Shown: positions 62,070 to 64,000 of the stretch, piece after piece
Layout: each line of letters begins with the position of its first letter
Position numbering within the stretch: the stretch's first letter is position 1
Assembly (NCBI GenBank): GCA_964356335.1
Contig: CAYHHI010000011.1
Coordinates: 1 to 64,000 of the forward strand
DNA length: 64,000 nt
DNA from: CAYHHI01 sp964356335
GTDB lineage: Bacteria; Arandabacterota; Arandabacteria; Arandabacterales; Arandabacteraceae
Direction of reading: 5' to 3'
The notes under the pieces: model-generated
What the model was told of the DNA's origin: nothing
Databases searched by the model: none
Seen by the model: the letters and a program-made list of their open reading frames with translations, nothing else
Program-made: the position numbers and the translations under genes

Positions 62070-63862
62070 TAGTCAGAGAGCACCAAGAGCCGCGTCCTAG
62101 CCTCACCCTGCCACTCAAGCCGGCAGAAGTAGACTCCCGCAACCGCCGGGCGGCCGCGATTGTCCTTGCCATCCCAAGTCGCTCGATGCTCACCCGCAGG
62201 CACATCATGATCGACCAGGGATCGCACGCAGCGGCCCCGCACATCGAAAATCTCCAAGACCACATGCGAAGCGGCTGCCCCGCCGGGGACGCAATAGGCG
62301 ATCTCGGCGTTTCCGCTGAATGGGTTGGGCACAACCGGGTCAAGGTGAAGCCCGGCCGAGCGCAGACCGGTCTGCCCACCCACTCCCGCCGGGCCGCACC
62401 CGACATCGTAGGCTCCGATGAGACCGCATCCGGCAGGCGAGTTGTCCGGGGCGCACGGCGACAAGTCGGAGATCGTGTAGTCGTCGAGATCCGGGTCGCA
62501 GAAAAGTGGGTCCTCCGATGTGTTGCCGGCCACACCGTACTGACCGGCGATCGCGCCTACCCAGTCGCCTCCTTCGTTCCCATAGAGATCACAGCACGAA
62601 AGCGAGGGAGTCGTGCCTTTGCCGTCCCAGTACAGGGCTTCACCGTCAGTGCTAAATGCTATGATACTCTTGTGGAGTATGGCTGACGACGTGTCGGTGC
62701 ATGACACTCCACCGCCGCTTGTCCCGGCGGAGTTTCCCGAGAGCGTGCAGTTGTCGAGCGTCACACCGGATCTCCAGCCAGCACCCACAGCGCCCGCTTT
62801 CCGGTTCGCGTGGTTCTCCGCAAACAGGCAGTGATCGATATAGGGCAGCGAGTAGTATTCGGCAAAGAGCCCGCCCCCGTTGCTGGTTGTCGTGTTCTCA
62901 ATGAACTGGCATCGCGTCACAATCGGGGAGCAACTATAGGCGTAAAGGCCTGCTCCGTACCCCTCGGATGAGTTACCCCTGAAGGTGCAGTCAGAGATCG
63001 TGACATCTGCGCCGAAGCACTCCATTCCCCCTCCGTTGACACGCGTGCTGTTGCCTTCGAAGAGGCAATCGGTCACACTGCCGTCGCCGCAGGACATCCC
63101 ACCGGGGCCGTATGATCCGCCTTCATTGTCCCTGAAAACGCATCCGGAGACCGTCATGACCCCGCTGGATCCTATGTGAGCCCCGCCCGTCATTTCTGCG
63201 ATGTTTCGCTCGAACACACAGCCATCAAGGGTCGGCGCGCAGCTGTACTCGGATGCGAACCCACCGCCGTAACCCCAGGGAGACGTGTTGTCGGAGAAGG
63301 TGCATCCATAGAACTTCGGGAATCCTCCTCCGGCGTAGACCCCACCGCCCATGTAGAAGCTTGTCGCTCCTCGTCGATTCAGCGAGAACACACAACCGGT
63401 GAAAACGGCCCGGCTGTTATAGATGGCCATCCCTGCTCCCCGGAGCATGGCGAAATTCCCGGTAAATGTGCAGTTGGTCACCCGCAGATGGGAATGTGAG
63501 GCGTACATCCCTCCGCCCTCGCCGGCAGCCGTACCGTTGGCCATGGTGAGACCAACCATGCAGGTGGTACTGTCGTTCATGTCGCAGTAGAAGACCCTTC
63601 CAAGCTTCTTGGCGTCTATAGTGACACAACCGGCCAGTCCTGATTCGCTGGTAAGGTAGACCCCGGACTTCATGGTGATGTCATGTTCGTAGTATGTACC
63701 GCACATCACCTCTACAATATCGCCGGCAGCCGCAGAATCTATGCCTGCTGCTATGGTCGGCGCGTCTCCGGTCCCGTCTTGCCTGACGTACCAGGTCCGA
63801 GCTGCAGTGGTCGTGGACACCGCAAGGCTCAGCAGACAGATAACCAGTACTAAGCGTGCCAT
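62069..63862 (-). CDS. Secreted right-handed beta-helix protein with FlgD-like C-terminus
   Basis: 597 residues after GGGAGG. The signal peptide ends TTAA (about 21). From about 28 a right-handed parallel beta-helix builds up with many PbH1-type turns, C-F-x-N/G-N and GGG motifs such as GGGMYASHSHLRVTNCTFTGN, as in polymorphic outer-membrane-like proteins. A segment ending SPCAPDNSPAGCGLIGAYD (about 475-494) is typical of these secreted proteins. The final 80 residues are the FlgD-like domain (VVPNPFSGNAEIAYCV, GVYFCRLEW). Carbohydrate binding or adhesion is possible; no active site is seen. Confidence 0.85.
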   Translation of the reverse strand: MARLVLVICLLSLAVSTTTAARTWYVRQDGTGDAPTIAAGIDSAAAGDIVEVMCGTYYEHDITMKSGVYLTSESGLAGCVTIDAKKLGRVFYCDMNDSTTCMVGLTMANGTAAGEGGGMYASHSHLRVTNCTFTGNFAMLRGAGMAIYNSRAVFTGCVFSLNRRGATSFYMGGGVYAGGGFPKFYGCTFSDNTSPWGYGGGFASEYSCAPTLDGCVFERNIAEMTGGAHIGSSGVMTVSGCVFRDNEGGSYGPGGMSCGDGSVTDCLFEGNSTRVNGGGMECFGADVTISDCTFRGNSSEGYGAGLYAYSCSPIVTRCQFIENTTTSNGGGLFAEYYSLPYIDHCLFAENHANRKAGAVGAGWRSGVTLDNCTLSGNSAGTSGGGVSCTDTSSAILHKSIIAFSTDGEALYWDGKGTTPSLSCCDLYGNEGGDWVGAIAGQYGVAGNTSEDPLFCDPDLDDYTISDLSPCAPDNSPAGCGLIGAYDVGCGPAGVGGQTGLRSAGLHLDPVVPNPFSGNAEIAYCVPGGAAASHVVLEIFDVRGRCVRSLVDHDVPAGEHRATWDGKDNRGRPAVAGVYFCRLEWQGEARTRLLVLSD

Positions 63863-63910
63863 AGAAACCTCCCGGTTCGGTGTACCAAGGTGCCGTTACG
63901 TGATGCCTCC

Positions 63911-63939
63911 ATTATGCCATACAGGTCCTCGTAATGCAA
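63911..63939 (-). promoter_or_regulatory. Promoter of the beta-helix gene
   Basis: Minus strand TTGCAT (63939-63934), 17-base spacer, CATAAT (63916-63911), 48 bases before the start codon. Confidence 0.6.
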
Positions 63940-64000
63940 CCCCTTTCGTCGATCTAAGCAAGGTCTTCGCGGAGATTCAACCCTATAAGCAGAAGGAGCT

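Noticed and set aside
1..64000. CRISPR arrays, tRNA or rRNA genes, phage genes
   Set aside because: I saw no regularly spaced repeats of CRISPR type, no tRNA T-arm pattern with an acceptor stem and no phage structural genes.

Overview
The window is a bacterial chromosome segment built around a replication origin. The origin gene order is classical: khpB/yidC/yidD/rnpA/rpmH run leftward from a DnaA-box region at about 16.7-17.1 kb, and dnaA/dnaN/recF/dciA-like/gyrB run rightward. No rRNA or tRNA is present, so the lineage can only be inferred. Secreted proteins with FlgD-like C-terminal domains, an S46 peptidase, kinases fused to beta-propellers, DUF4412/DUF6263-type proteins and non-ATG starts on essential genes suggest a Gram-negative uncultured lineage near the FCB group (Eisenbacteria/Krumholzibacteria-like). 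This assignment is not proven.

Left arm (1-16.6 kb, mostly minus strand): a secreted Ig-like repeat protein cut by the window edge; an IS256-family element with both ends and a near-perfect 8-bp target duplication but an internally deleted transposase; an outer-membrane channel; then a long leftward block. That block holds a polytopic membrane protein, a bactofilin, a membrane-anchored LytM/M23 peptidase, parB, parA, rsmG, mnmG, a perfect parS site, mnmE, khpB, yidC, yidD, rnpA and rpmH. It joins chromosome segregation, tRNA modification, membrane insertion, RNase P and cell-shape functions.

Origin and replication block (16.6-26.2 kb): oriC with three perfect DnaA boxes, dnaA, a second cluster of degenerate boxes, dnaN, recF, a DUF721/DciA-like gene, gyrB, a secreted DUF4412-like protein, and convergent dnaJ. 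gyrA lies farther right (31.7 kb), separated by accessory genes: a secreted GEVED-type protein, an AT-rich methyltransferase and a membrane protein, all among small inverted repeats.

Right arm (34-64 kb): radical SAM enzyme, glycosyltransferase, saccharopine-dehydrogenase-like enzyme, parvulin lipoprotein, DUF2723 protein, beta-CASP nuclease, half-length TauE protein, two adjacent large secreted metallopeptidases sharing a C-terminal module, an ICMT-like protein, an S46 peptidase, a lipoprotein, an RRM protein, an AAA/DUF4143 ATPase, two tandem Ser/Thr kinases with extracytoplasmic propellers, and a secreted beta-helix protein.

The most notable signals outside ordinary annotation are: a dispersed repeat family, one copy of which lies inside the signal-peptide region of the S46 peptidase gene; purine-rich low-complexity insertions in conserved proteins (RsmG, RecF, DUF2723, KhpB); the parS site between mnmG and mnmE; an intrinsic terminator in the parvulin leader; and 41-bp direct repeats flanking the kinase pair. 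I did not find a clear new defence or mobile system.
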